From: a virus
DNA length: 64,000 bases
Direction: 5' to 3' (one strand)
IMG/VR virus record: IMGVR_UViG_3300034062_007329
Location: 1 to 64,000 of that record
Shown here: piece after piece, positions 26,678 through 34,455 of the stretch
Layout: each line of letters starts with the position of its first letter
Position numbering within the stretch: the first letter of the stretch is position 1
Made by a program: the position numbers and the translations under genes
Notes under the pieces: generated by a model
The model's input: only the letters and a program-made list of their open reading frames with translations
Databases searched by the model: none
What the model was told of the DNA's origin: nothing

Positions 26678-27007
26678 ATGCTGACGACGACACCGAAGTA
26701 CCCCGTAGAATCCACATATGATCCCTGCCTCCTTCGCGGGGCTGATGGTAAACAATTGTATGCAGTTGGAGGTGGTGAATGGCTACCAGTTCCAGATGGT
26801 ACAACAATGGTGAATGTTCATCTCTATATGAAAAGGAAAGAGTATGTCCCGAATCTCCCGATCAAAAGAATGCAAGTCACAATCAAAGGCAAGGGATACA
26901 AAGTCGAGGTGTGGAAAGACAAAACTATTACTTGCGAATGCACAGGATTCCGCTATCGAAAGACTTGTAAGCACGTTCAAGCAGTTCAAAAAGCGGTGAA
27001 GAATTGA
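26678..27007 (+). CDS. SWIM zinc-finger protein
   Basis: 109 aa. The C-terminus has the SWIM pattern C-x-C-x-n-C-x-H (ITCECTGFRYRKTCKHVQAV), a zinc motif for nucleic-acid or protein contact. N-terminal strand region includes KRMQVTIKGKGYKVEVWKD. Predicted leaderless. Its stop overlaps the TTG start of the next gene. Confidence 0.72.
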   Translation: MLTTTPKYPVESTYDPCLLRGADGKQLYAVGGGEWLPVPDGTTMVNVHLYMKRKEYVPNLPIKRMQVTIKGKGYKVEVWKDKTITCECTGFRYRKTCKHVQAVQKAVKN

Positions 27008-27366
27008 AGAACAAATTCAAGATAGGCGATCTTGTTAAAATGAAGCGAGATAGGTTCTTTATCCATCGTTGGAAGAATACAGAAAAGCTGGCAACACTAC
27101 CAGTTGCTGGTATGATTACAGCTATTAATATTGAAAGCTGGATTCATCCTTATTATGGCTTGTCTAAGCACTTTGAAAAGAAAGAAATTGAAGTTGAAGT
27201 TGCAACAATCAAGTGGTTTGAGTATGAAATACCTGGTTTCGGATTCTCGGATGAATTTAATTTAGCTGAATATAATAAAAATTATAGTAAGATGCCAACC
27301 AAAAGTTTGGCAGATTTTAGCAAGTATCTCGCGGCTCTGAGGAAAAAGAAAGATCTTTACAAGTGA
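27004..27366 (+). CDS. V-G-D-L-V family small protein
   Basis: 120 aa from TTG (TTGA overlap, GGTGAAG upstream). KFKIGDLVKMKRDR and EVATIKWFEYE fit the small beta-barrel-like family expanded in this window, with a longer C-terminal helix. Confidence 0.58.
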   Translation: MKNKFKIGDLVKMKRDRFFIHRWKNTEKLATLPVAGMITAINIESWIHPYYGLSKHFEKKEIEVEVATIKWFEYEIPGFGFSDEFNLAEYNKNYSKMPTKSLADFSKYLAALRKKKDLYK

Positions 27367-27384
27367 GAGCGAGAGTGGTAGAGT
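27356..27384 (+). promoter_or_regulatory. Promoter with 5' hairpin leader
   Basis: TTTACA, 17 nt ending TGG, TAGAGT; leader hairpin GAGCCGA/TCGGCTC and AAGGAG before the 27454 gene. Confidence 0.65.
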
Positions 27385-27453
27385 AGTTCTACAAGGTGAG
27401 CCGAGAGATGACAGATCGGCTCCGATAACCGCCCAAAGTGGCAAGGAGAAAAT

Positions 27454-27765
27454 ATGTCAAGCCGTAACACTAAGTCAAACCGTTCAACCCGCAACACTTC
27501 AACCCGCTCAACTGGTCGTGATCCAAACCGTACAGTGTTTGACCCAACCGATTATGATCGTGGTGTATACAAGGTTGAGCGCAAGCTAAAGCGTATCGGC
27601 ATGGGTATTCGTCGCGGTGATACACGTCATGGTGATTATAGCAACGTAGTCCTGTGGAAGCCAAAGGATGCTCGAGGTGATTCACGTAGATTCACACTAA
27701 CTCTTTCTGAAGCCCGTTCACTACAGGCTTTTTTGAATCGTGAACTCCAAGTCCGCGCTCGCTAA
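27454..27765 (+). CDS. Basic Ser/Thr/Arg-rich probable nucleic-acid-binding protein
   Basis: 103 aa. N-terminus is low complexity (SSRNTKSNRSTRNTSTRSTG). The C-terminus VVLWKPKDARGDSRRFTLTL plus SEARSLQAFLNREL looks like a compact beta-helix fold. Own promoter, hairpin leader and terminator point to a strongly expressed single gene. Family not recognised. Confidence 0.6.
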   Translation: MSSRNTKSNRSTRNTSTRSTGRDPNRTVFDPTDYDRGVYKVERKLKRIGMGIRRGDTRHGDYSNVVLWKPKDARGDSRRFTLTLSEARSLQAFLNRELQVRAR

Positions 27766-27790
27766 ACTAAAATTTAAAATCTAAACAGAA

Positions 27791-27826
27791 AAGCCTCCCG
27801 ATAAAAAGGGAGGCTTCTTTCTTTTT
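27791..27826 (+). terminator. Rho-independent terminator
   Basis: AAGCCTCCC / GGGAGGCTT stem then a T-rich tract. Confidence 0.92.
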
Positions 27827-27853
27827 GACATCATAAATTTCCTGTGGTATAGT
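27825..27853 (+). promoter_or_regulatory. Promoter
   Basis: TTGACA, 17 nt ending TGG, TATAGT; short leader with GGAGGAGG before ATG 27870. Confidence 0.75.
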
Positions 27854-27869
27854 TTGTGGAGGAGGAGAT

Positions 27870-28094
27870 ATGTTATATACAATTTGTCCAAGAAATAGAG
27901 CTGGTGCTTTTGAACAAAAGTTTATGATTGATGGTGATTTTGAATTAGCTGTTCTTGTTGCTCGTCATACATTCCTTAGCAATAGCGTTCACCATGTAGA
28001 AATTTATGAAGGACGAGTGCCTGTAATGGATTGTTGGGGTAAGCCGAAACTATTTGTTTATAAGGACAATGTTTCAGAAACAAGGCTACATTGA
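27870..28094 (+). CDS. Hypothetical protein
   Basis: 74 aa (MLYTICPRNRAGAFEQKF). Strong GGAGGAGG site. Overlaps the next gene by 26 nt. No family recognised. Confidence 0.6.
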   Translation: MLYTICPRNRAGAFEQKFMIDGDFELAVLVARHTFLSNSVHHVEIYEGRVPVMDCWGKPKLFVYKDNVSETRLH

Positions 28095-28383
28095 TAAGAT
28101 CGATAAAGACGATATGGAGCAAGGCTTGCGAGACTTGCAGATAGGCGATTTAATTTTTGATCCTTGGTATGGCTTTGGTCTAATTATATCTTTAGACCAA
28201 ATAAATAATTTTCAAAGCGAAATAAGATTTTATGATAATCGAGAACAAAAATTCTTATTAGACATGGAACAGGCATATTTCTTGAAAAGAAACATACCAG
28301 TGCTTCTTCAAGTTTCAGATATGAATCCAAGAAGCGAAGATACGAGAAGAATATGGTCAGAAGAAATGTATTGTATATTTTAG
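28069..28383 (+). CDS. V-G-D-L-V family small protein
   Basis: 104 aa. LQIGDLIFDPWYGFGLIISL is the family core. ATG 28069 follows ATAAGG; an ATG at 28114 is an alternative start. Beta-rich. Confidence 0.55.
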   Translation: MFQKQGYIDKIDKDDMEQGLRDLQIGDLIFDPWYGFGLIISLDQINNFQSEIRFYDNREQKFLLDMEQAYFLKRNIPVLLQVSDMNPRSEDTRRIWSEEMYCIF

Positions 28384-28393
28384 GAGAATAATA

Positions 28394-28645
28394 ATGTCAA
28401 AAGGTGGAGTTCATAAAAAAGAAGAATCTGGATATGTTCATATAGGAGGTAGAATAGAACAGAGACCAGATCAAGCTTCAGGTATTTTTTGTTGTAAAAC
28501 TTGTGAATACTTTCAAATAGAAAGGGATGCAAAGTATGGCGCTTGCACGATTGTAGAAGGAGAAATATATGGTGGTGATTGCTGTAACTATTGGGAGCCA
28601 AAAGATAGTATAAGAGCAGCTTATAGCTTTACAATTTTTAAATAA
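28394..28645 (+). CDS. Small Cys-rich protein, HiPIP-like pattern
   Basis: 83 aa. FCCKTCEYFQIE ... YGACTIVEGEIYGGDCCNYW resembles the four-cysteine pattern of high-potential iron-sulphur-like proteins (C-x-x-C ... C ... C). Cofactor binding is inferred. GGAG upstream. Confidence 0.6.
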   Translation: MSKGGVHKKEESGYVHIGGRIEQRPDQASGIFCCKTCEYFQIERDAKYGACTIVEGEIYGGDCCNYWEPKDSIRAAYSFTIFK

Positions 28646-28656
28646 CTTGATAGGAT
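28628..28656 (+). promoter_or_regulatory. Promoter, leaderless class
   Basis: TTTACA, 17 nt ending TGA, TAGGAT; ATG 28664 is 8 nt after the -10. Confidence 0.6.
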
Positions 28657-28663
28657 ACAGTGG

Positions 28664-29224
28664 ATGAGTACCACTACCATACTACCCCCCTACCCCCCCA
28701 GTGGGGGTCTACAACAAAATAAACAAGAAGAAGCAGTAGAAGAAAGTATCTTTTATTCTGGTGAAATTGTTTTAATGAGATCGCGCAGAATAAGCAAAGA
28801 AGAAGTAAAAAGATTTTATGATTTATATGGTGCTTCTCTTCCAACGGATGTTTGGTGGAGTTATCTTGGTAAAGACTACAATAAAAACATAGAATATTGT
28901 AAAGACGCGGATGATAATAGCGCATATTACATGTTCCACAACAAATATATTGGAAAAGTTAAAGAACCAATGGTAATCAAAAAAAATTATCACCCCGCTC
29001 AAACTTCTTTGTTTGAACAAAAACTTTTTATTGTTGAATGGGAAGTAAGAGACAATCAGATAATGCCTGGAGAATCTCTGACAAGATTACAAGAGCACTA
29101 CCCAGAAAGTCTAATCTCTATTTCTAAAATGACTGTTATGACGAAAGAAGAGATTTTGGAGGACGTTTTGCGCTGGGCGAGAGATAGAAATATCTATTCA
29201 TCAGCCCCAGAAACAACAATTTGA
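28664..29224 (+). CDS. Hypothetical protein with Pro-rich start
   Basis: 186 aa. Starts MSTTTILPPYPPSGG, encoded by runs of C and G (28680-28708). Middle has RISKEEVKRFYDLYG and VWWSYLGKDYNKN. No Shine-Dalgarno; predicted leaderless. No family recognised. Confidence 0.58.
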   Translation: MSTTTILPPYPPSGGLQQNKQEEAVEESIFYSGEIVLMRSRRISKEEVKRFYDLYGASLPTDVWWSYLGKDYNKNIEYCKDADDNSAYYMFHNKYIGKVKEPMVIKKNYHPAQTSLFEQKLFIVEWEVRDNQIMPGESLTRLQEHYPESLISISKMTVMTKEEILEDVLRWARDRNIYSSAPETTI

Positions 29225-29334
29225 ATTTAAACAATTCGTTTTTTAGAATTGCCATAAATCATATTATATCACTATAAGTTACAATTAATTAGACTAAAGG
29301 AAGTGTTAAGTATAAAACAAAACAAATTGATTGT

Positions 29335-29410
29335 AAAAAACCTCGTCCTCTCTGCTACTTACACATTCCAATGATATAATAGAGAAATAGCTGCGTGATC
29401 TCGCAGGGTT
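29335..29410 (-). ncRNA. Candidate minus-strand small RNA
   Basis: From the predicted minus +1 (29410) the transcript has a CTGCG/CGCAG hairpin and reaches a run of six U after about 75 nt. There is no stem directly before the U run, so termination is uncertain. Confidence 0.35.
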
Positions 29411-29416
29411 AGACAC

Positions 29417-29445
29417 ACTCTATCACCGCAATATTCCCGTGTCAA
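29417..29445 (-). promoter_or_regulatory. Minus-strand promoter
   Basis: Minus strand reads TTGACA, 17 nt ending TGA, TAGAGT. No minus-strand gene follows. Confidence 0.6.
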
Positions 29446-29502
29446 CCAGCGTATATTTTCTTTGAATATGGCACACTCTATCCGTGGAGCTAAAAATATC
29501 GC

Positions 29503-29531
29503 TTGACACGGGACGCCCGTTGTAATAAGAT
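29503..29531 (+). promoter_or_regulatory. Promoter, leaderless class
   Basis: TTGACA, 17 nt, TAAGAT, ATG exactly 7 nt after the -10. Confidence 0.62.
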
Positions 29532-29537
29532 GTTACT

Positions 29538-29594
29538 ATGGAGGAGCGTTCAAAACCAGCCGCCATTTGCACTAATTACTTGCAAATGCGGTAA
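29538..29594 (+). CDS. Possible leaderless 18-aa peptide
   Basis: MEERSKPAAICTNYLQMR. The only support is the exact leaderless spacing to a consensus promoter; it may be a truncated remnant (compare MEER at 58923). Confidence 0.3.
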   Translation: MEERSKPAAICTNYLQMR

Positions 29595-29645
29595 CCAGCC
29601 GCCGCGAATGTATTAGGGGGGCAACCTACCCCCTATTCAAACCTG

Positions 29646-29674
29646 TTGACACGTCCCTCCGCTTGTGGTACTCT
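29646..29674 (+). promoter_or_regulatory. Promoter for the zinc-knuckle gene
   Basis: TTGACA, 17 nt ending TGG, TACTCT; leader with AGGAGAGGA before ATG 29714. Confidence 0.7.
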
Positions 29675-29713
29675 GTTCCTTGTTCGGCGTGGTGCCGATA
29701 GGAGAGGAAGCGT

Positions 29714-30295
29714 ATGCGTCATTGTCGTTATTGTGGAAATACTGGTCATAATCGTAGAACCTGCCCGTCCCGTTCGCCTGAAACGAAGAAGGCGGATAAT
29801 GATTACCACAAGCGGTATCGTTCGCGTTCGCGTACTTGCCGCTATTGCCGTGGTAGCAATCACGATAGGCGCAAGTGTGATAAGCTTATTGCTGATCGTG
29901 CGGAATGGGTAACGCGCAATGCTGCTTTCCGCAAGCGTTTTCTTGAGGATGCCAAGAAAGAGGGTTGGGGTGTTGGCTGCGTAATTAAGATGTCGCATTG
30001 GAATAACGCTGAATATTTCTATCTTGTCACGAAGATTAACTGGGATGCTATTGTTGTAGACAATAGGTATGCTTACTCAATGGGCGTTTCACAGATCGGC
30101 GGTGACGATTGCACTAACTATAATCCTCCAAGGCATTTCGGCGTTGAGGATATCAATGATCGTGCATACTTCATGAAGAATTCGGATACGATGGTTGAGA
30201 ATCCTGTTTCAGTTGAATCTATCGAAAAAGCAATCCCCAGCAACTGGCTTTCTGGCGAGACTCCCAAAAACTATATGCCTGGATCTCTGAAGTAA
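29714..30295 (+). CDS. Double CCHC zinc-knuckle protein
   Basis: 193 aa. Two retroviral-type knuckles at residues 4-17 (CRYCGNTGHNRRTC) and 42-55 (CRYCRGSNHDRRKC), both C-x2-C-x4-H-x4-C, linked by an Arg/Ser-rich stretch. Such knuckles bind single-stranded RNA or DNA and are rare in phages. The C-terminal domain (VGCVIKMSHWNNAEYFYLV ... AIVVDN) looks like a beta-barrel of the V-G-x-V type. First gene of the GC-richer block. Confidence 0.8.
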   Translation: MRHCRYCGNTGHNRRTCPSRSPETKKADNDYHKRYRSRSRTCRYCRGSNHDRRKCDKLIADRAEWVTRNAAFRKRFLEDAKKEGWGVGCVIKMSHWNNAEYFYLVTKINWDAIVVDNRYAYSMGVSQIGGDDCTNYNPPRHFGVEDINDRAYFMKNSDTMVENPVSVESIEKAIPSNWLSGETPKNYMPGSLK

Positions 30296-30329
30296 CCGAT
30301 AGGGTAGCAAAGAAAATAAATGCAGCCTG

Positions 30330-30358
30330 TTGACACGGGCGCTGTGCTGTGGTAGAGT
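30330..30358 (+). promoter_or_regulatory. Promoter with 5' hairpin leader
   Basis: TTGACA, 17 nt ending TGG, TAGAGT; leader starts with hairpin GTTGAGC/GCTCAAC. Confidence 0.75.
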
Positions 30359-30435
30359 AGTTAAGTAAGGTTGAGCGGCGAATGGGTCGCTGCTCAACAA
30401 TAAACGCAAGTCGAATAAAAGGGTAGGTAATAAAA

Positions 30436-31497
30436 ATGGCTGTTGACTTCAAGACGTTCGCTAAGATTGTTCCCCATGTCACTAAGGTTAAGAAGCCCGT
30501 CCTGATTCGTGGTAAGCATGGTATCGGTAAGTCGGAGCAGGTTTATCAGTTTGCCGCTGCAATCGGTTTCCCCATTATTGAGCGTCGTGCATCGCAGATG
30601 ACCGAAGGCGACCTTATCGGTCTGCCTTCGCTTGACGGCAATCGCACTCGCTGGAATCCGCCCGATTGGTACAAGACCGCTTGTGAGAAGCCCGTTGTGC
30701 TTTTCTTCGACGAGGTTGATCGTGCGGTTACTGAGGTTCGTCAGGGTCTTTTCGAGTTGACGGATTCCCGTAAGCTCAATGGTTTCCACCTCCATCCTGA
30801 TACGCTGATCTTTGCTGCCGTTAATGGTGGGCAGCATGGTTCGCAGTATCAGGTTGGTGAAATGGACCCTGCTGAGTTGGATCGTTGGACGGTTTTCGAT
30901 CTTGAGCCTACCGTTGAGGATTTCCTTGATTTCGCCAAGGACAAGCTGAATATGGTTGTTTGGGATTTCATCAACCAGAATCGCATTCACCTTGAGCATA
31001 AGGGCGAGTTTGAGCCTAACAAGGTTTATCCTTCGCGGCGTTCGTGGTTCCGTCTTAACGAGTGTTTGACCTCTGCTGATATGCTTGGCAAGGAGAAGAA
31101 TGAGCAGAAGCAGCATCTCCCTGCAATCTATGAGCTTGGTTGCGCCTTTATTGGTATGGAGGGTGCGGTTGCGCTTCGTGATTTCGTTGAGAAGTATGAG
31201 CGTCAGATTTCGATTGACGATATCTTCAACGGAAAGCATGATGCCCTTAAGGATCTGCCCGTGAACGATCACCTTGCTCTTATCGAGAAGATCCAGGCTT
31301 CCGATAAGCTTAAGACCAAGCTTGATGCCAAGCAGCTTAAGAACATTGCGGATTATATCCGAATGATCCCTGCGGAGGCTTCGATGAAGCTTTGGAAGAT
31401 CGCTGGTAACGCGAACGTGTATAACGCTGTTGAGCTTCACAAGCTTTGCAACGACTACATCGTTTCGATTATGACGGGTGGTTCCAACAAGAAGTAA
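30436..31497 (+). CDS. MoxR-type AAA+ ATPase
   Basis: 353 aa. Walker A RGKHGIGKSEQ, Walker B VVLFFDEVDR, sensor FAAVNGG and an Arg-bearing ELDRWTVFDL match MoxR/CbbQ ATPases, chaperones that insert metals or remodel targets together with a VWA protein. The next gene is a VWA-metallopeptidase, the standard genomic pair. The large frames on the opposite strand are codon-bias shadows. Confidence 0.9.
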   Translation: MAVDFKTFAKIVPHVTKVKKPVLIRGKHGIGKSEQVYQFAAAIGFPIIERRASQMTEGDLIGLPSLDGNRTRWNPPDWYKTACEKPVVLFFDEVDRAVTEVRQGLFELTDSRKLNGFHLHPDTLIFAAVNGGQHGSQYQVGEMDPAELDRWTVFDLEPTVEDFLDFAKDKLNMVVWDFINQNRIHLEHKGEFEPNKVYPSRRSWFRLNECLTSADMLGKEKNEQKQHLPAIYELGCAFIGMEGAVALRDFVEKYERQISIDDIFNGKHDALKDLPVNDHLALIEKIQASDKLKTKLDAKQLKNIADYIRMIPAEASMKLWKIAGNANVYNAVELHKLCNDYIVSIMTGGSNKK

Positions 31498-31511
31498 AAC
31501 CTAAACGGCAA

Positions 31512-31541
31512 AGGGGGCAAGCTGGAAACAGCTTCCCCCAA
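31512..31541 (+). terminator. Terminator-like hairpin
   Basis: GGGGGCAAGCTG / CAGCTTCCCCC with GAAA loop; no U tract follows. Confidence 0.5.
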
Positions 31542-31556
31542 CTGCTAATTCTACGC

Positions 31557-31585
31557 TTGACTCTCTCAGGCGTGCGTGATATACT
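31557..31585 (+). promoter_or_regulatory. Promoter with 5' hairpin leader
   Basis: TTGACT, 17 nt ending TGA, TATACT; leader hairpin GTGGC/GCCAC and GAGGT site. Confidence 0.75.
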
Positions 31586-31630
31586 ATTCTCTGTAAGGTG
31601 GCAATCCCGCCACGAAATGAGGTAATGAAG

Positions 31631-32917
31631 ATGGCTACTAAGAAGAAGAATGTTGTGGATACCGATAAGCTGTTTGAGGATCACGTCAAGCGATTTGACG
31701 AGGTTAAGGAGCTTACTGCTAAGGGCGATATGAATGAGGGTCTGCGTCGTTTCGATATGAACGATCATATTCTCTCGTTGCTGGAAAGCGAGCCGTTCTT
31801 TGCCGCGATTTCGCGTCACGTTGCAAAGGTGCCTTCGCTTGCCCTGCCTACCGCTGGCATTAAGGTTTCCAGCGAGGGGCATTTTGAGATGATCTATAAC
31901 CCTTATTTCTTTGCTGCGTTTGAGCCTAAGTATCGTTTGGGCGTTCTCAAGCATGAGTTTTATCATGCTATCTTTGAGCACGTTACCACTCGTTTGCCCG
32001 ATGCGGAAGATGGTTCGGGCACTAAGAAAATGAATCGTCTTTGGAATATTGCGACTGATCTTGCAATCAACTCGCATCTTCTTACTGAGATTCCCCTGTT
32101 CGGTTGTTTGCCCGAATATGGGCAACTTGCTGATATGCCTGCTGGCAAGACCGCTGAATGGTATTATGCGGAATTGAAGAAGAAGCAGGAGGAAAATGGT
32201 GGTGGCGATGGTGAAGGCGATGGCTTTGGTGATCCCTTTGACGATCACAGCGGTTGGGGTGAAGGCGATATCGACCCTTCCGTGAAGGAGATTGCCAAGC
32301 AGCGTCTTAAGGAGATGATGAAGCAAGCTGCGGAGGAAGCGAATAAGAAGTCGTGGGGTTCGATCTCTGCTGATATGCGTCAGGATATTCTTGACCGCAT
32401 CTCCAACAAGGTCGATTGGCGTAACGTTCTGCGTTATTTCATTAAGACCTCGCAGCGTGCAAATAAGAATCATACGGTGAGGCGTCTTAACAAGCGTTTC
32501 CCCTATATTCACGCTGGCGCTAAGGTTGATCGTCGGGCAAACATTGCCATTTCGATTGACCAGTCGGGTTCGGTCAGCGATGAAATGCTGGTTAAGTTCT
32601 TTGCAGAGTTGAATGGTCTTGCAAAGCTTGCCACTTTCACCGTTGTTCCGTTCGATACGGAGGTTGACGAGAAGTTGGTGTATGTCTGGAAGAAGGGCAA
32701 GCACCAAAAGGCAGAGCGTGTTAAGTGCGGTGGAACCGATTTCAACGCTCCCACGAAGTATGTGAATGAGCGTAAGTTTGATGGTCACATCGTTCTTACC
32801 GATATGTACGCTCCGAAGCCCATTGCTTCGACTTGCCAGCGTATGTGGATGACTGATAAGGTTTGTGCGAACAATCCTTATTTCACCACCACGGAGCGTG
32901 TTATTGCGGTAGACTAA
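31631..32917 (+). CDS. VWA domain protein with metallopeptidase-like N-terminus
   Basis: 428 aa. The N-terminal half has LGVLKHEFYHAIFEH (HExxH-type zinc site) as in DUF2201-type proteins. A Gly/Glu linker (about 195-225) follows. The C-terminal VWA domain has the MIDAS residues in SIDQSGSVSDEM, the Thr in CGGTDFNAP and Asp in VLTDMYAP. Partner of the MoxR ATPase upstream, but with its own promoter. ATG 31631 chosen, 7 nt from GAGGT; 31625 is possible. Substrate unknown. Confidence 0.88.
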   Translation: MATKKKNVVDTDKLFEDHVKRFDEVKELTAKGDMNEGLRRFDMNDHILSLLESEPFFAAISRHVAKVPSLALPTAGIKVSSEGHFEMIYNPYFFAAFEPKYRLGVLKHEFYHAIFEHVTTRLPDAEDGSGTKKMNRLWNIATDLAINSHLLTEIPLFGCLPEYGQLADMPAGKTAEWYYAELKKKQEENGGGDGEGDGFGDPFDDHSGWGEGDIDPSVKEIAKQRLKEMMKQAAEEANKKSWGSISADMRQDILDRISNKVDWRNVLRYFIKTSQRANKNHTVRRLNKRFPYIHAGAKVDRRANIAISIDQSGSVSDEMLVKFFAELNGLAKLATFTVVPFDTEVDEKLVYVWKKGKHQKAERVKCGGTDFNAPTKYVNERKFDGHIVLTDMYAPKPIASTCQRMWMTDKVCANNPYFTTTERVIAVD

Positions 32918-32980
32918 ACGAAACGCGGTTGGTTGGCAACTGGATAATCGGTTGCCAGCCGCCGCAAATCGGTTTGCAAA

Positions 32981-33247
32981 ATGGCGAGGAATCTAAATAA
33001 ACCAAGACTGGACCAATATAGGGTAGGGAGCATACTTAAGTTTCAACCAGGAAAAGATCTGGAATATGAATACTATTTGATCCTGCGTATTGATGCATTA
33101 AAGAAAAACAAACCAATACGGTATGCTGTGCATATGTGGAAGGTTGGTACAGAAGAACCAAAAGACATTTATCAAACCCCTTGGCAAAGCGCGGAAGCTA
33201 TTAACCAAATGTTGGATAATGAGATGATGAGTGTTGAGTCTTATTAG
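32981..33247 (+). CDS. V-G-x-L family small protein
   Basis: 88 aa. YRVGSILKFQPGK and EYYLILRIDAL resemble the small beta-barrel family; ends in a helix. The upstream 60 nt contains a CCAGCCGCC repeat (32950). GGCG before ATG only, weak ribosome site. Confidence 0.55.
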   Translation: MARNLNKPRLDQYRVGSILKFQPGKDLEYEYYLILRIDALKKNKPIRYAVHMWKVGTEEPKDIYQTPWQSAEAINQMLDNEMMSVESY

Positions 33248-33267
33248 AATCCCAGCAAAAATATTGC

Positions 33268-33296
33268 TTGACTCCCCCGCCCCGTTGTGATAGACT
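33268..33296 (+). promoter_or_regulatory. Promoter
   Basis: TTGACT, 17 nt ending TGA, TAGACT; AAGGAGAG before ATG 33317. Confidence 0.75.
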
Positions 33297-33316
33297 GTAA
33301 GAAGATAAGGAGAGAG

Positions 33317-33499
33317 ATGATGCACAATAAGGAAGCCTGTAATCACTTTATGCAGTTAATCGGAAATGTTAAGGAGCTTTATTGGGAGCATGACGATATC
33401 CTTGTTCAGCGTGATGTAGAGAAATGGACTTGTGAGCTTTGCGGTGAAACCAAGTTTGCAATTCAGGAGAATGAACGTGAGTTAGTTGATAATCAGTAG
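33317..33499 (+). CDS. Small zinc-ribbon-like protein
   Basis: 60 aa starting MMHNKEACNHFMQL with one CxxC (WTCELCGETKF) and an N-terminal C-x-x-H. Possible zinc binding. AAGGAGAG decides the start. Confidence 0.6.
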   Translation: MMHNKEACNHFMQLIGNVKELYWEHDDILVQRDVEKWTCELCGETKFAIQENERELVDNQ

Positions 33500-33509
33500 A
33501 AAAAACCAG

Positions 33510-33538
33510 TTGACACTTAACCCTTAACCCTGTAAGAT
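33510..33538 (+). promoter_or_regulatory. Promoter
   Basis: TTGACA, 17 nt ending CTG, TAAGAT; about 55 nt before ATG 33593. Confidence 0.68.
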
Positions 33539-33592
33539 TAAGCAAGATTATTTAACCGCTCCATTGTGAGCAGAATAAAAGGATAAAAACAA

Positions 33593-33907
33593 ATGGCTAC
33601 TATCAATAACATCGACGTTCTCGCTGCAATCCAGTCCTATCTCGATAGCAATAATCGCCCGTGTCCTGCCCATTATCTCAATGACAAGTTTGGTGATGAT
33701 GTTGCAGAGAATATTACCAATCTCAAGAAGGATGGTAAGGTGGTTGGTCGTCGTGGTCGGAATGGTGGTATCGTGTTTCCTGATACCGTGTTCAAGGATA
33801 AGGCGGATAGTTCTTCGCCTGTTGCCGCAAAGAAGGTTGCGGTTGACACGGAGGATTCCGATTCCGACAACGATTCCGATGTGGAGATTGTCGATCTTCC
33901 CATCTAA
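33593..33907 (+). CDS. Small winged-helix-like protein
   Basis: 104 aa. IDVLAAIQSYLDSNNRPCPA ... NITNLKKDGKVVGRRGRNGG ... IVFP is laid out like a winged helix (two helices then a Gly-rich wing), with an acidic tail. Shares the outline N/E-N-x-R-x-C-P ... G-R-x-x-x-G-G with the pair at 53463 and 56299, so probably a distant third copy. DNA binding inferred. Confidence 0.6.
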   Translation: MATINNIDVLAAIQSYLDSNNRPCPAHYLNDKFGDDVAENITNLKKDGKVVGRRGRNGGIVFPDTVFKDKADSSSPVAAKKVAVDTEDSDSDNDSDVEIVDLPI

Positions 33908-33929
33908 TTAAATACAAACAAACGTAGCC

Positions 33930-33952
33930 AAAGCCCCTTCATTGGGGCTTTC
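33930..33952 (+). terminator. Rho-independent terminator
   Basis: AAAGCCCC / GGGGCTTT stem with a 6-nt loop; U tract is only three residues. Confidence 0.65.
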
Positions 33953-33973
33953 GGCGTTAGAGGAGCATAACAA

Positions 33974-34036
33974 ATGCTAATGATCACTACTTGCATCGCA
34001 ACACTTTTAATTGGCTTTGTATTGTCAATTGAGTAA
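33974..34036 (+). CDS. 20-aa membrane peptide
   Basis: MLMITTCIATLLIGFVLSIE, one hydrophobic span. AGGAG sits 9 nt upstream and the stop overlaps the next ATG (TAATG), both typical of real genes here. Confidence 0.55.
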   Translation: MLMITTCIATLLIGFVLSIE

Positions 34037-34308
34037 TGGCTATGGCAGATCCAATGTCAGTAAAACCCGTAGTAACAACTACGTTAAGAGAATTAATGGG
34101 ACCAAAGTGGCAACATAAAACAACGAATGGCAAGTATTGGGTTTCAACCAGCGATGTTATGTTTACTGGTTGGGAAACAATGGTATTTGCAGTTCGATCA
34201 GATGGTGATATAGATTATGTAGGTTTAGACGAAGAAAGATATTCCAACGAAAATCAAGCGTATTGGGGTCATATCAAAATGTTCCAGAAGTGGGACGAAA
34301 AGGAGTAA
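34036..34308 (+). CDS. Hypothetical protein
   Basis: 90 aa. Contains TTTLRELMGPKWQHKTTNG and beta strands (ETMVFAVRSDGDIDYVGL). Coupled to the upstream peptide. No family recognised. Confidence 0.58.
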   Translation: MAMADPMSVKPVVTTTLRELMGPKWQHKTTNGKYWVSTSDVMFTGWETMVFAVRSDGDIDYVGLDEERYSNENQAYWGHIKMFQKWDEKE

Positions 34309-34314
34309 TATAAA

Positions 34315-34455
34315 ATGGGTGTTCTAAAGTGTTTTGTTTGTGGTTGCTATCTTCACGATGACGAGGTTGTTTGGATTGAGTTAGACGATAATCATTCAGC
34401 AGCTCATTGTGTCTCGTGTGCGCCAGAACAACCTGATTATGACGAAACTATGTGA
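34315..34455 (+). CDS. Small zinc-ribbon protein
   Basis: 46 aa: KCFVCGCYL ... AHCVSCAPE, two CxxC pairs. AAGGAG upstream of the ATG. Overlaps the next gene by 17 nt. Confidence 0.65.
   Translation: MGVLKCFVCGCYLHDDEVVWIELDDNHSAAHCVSCAPEQPDYDETM

Larger units (their letters stand above)
29225..29713 (+). other. 489-nt intergenic region with divergent signals
   Basis: No large gene. Holds a TGATATAAT extended -10 (29371-29380), a minus-strand promoter and possible small RNA, a leaderless + promoter with an 18-codon frame, two CCAGCCGCC repeats (29561, 29594) and the promoter for the zinc-knuckle gene. Confidence 0.6.

Noticed and set aside
30394-32788. Long minus-strand reading frames opposite the MoxR and VWA genes
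   Set aside because: They mirror the GC-biased codons of well-identified + genes and have no ribosome sites or motifs.
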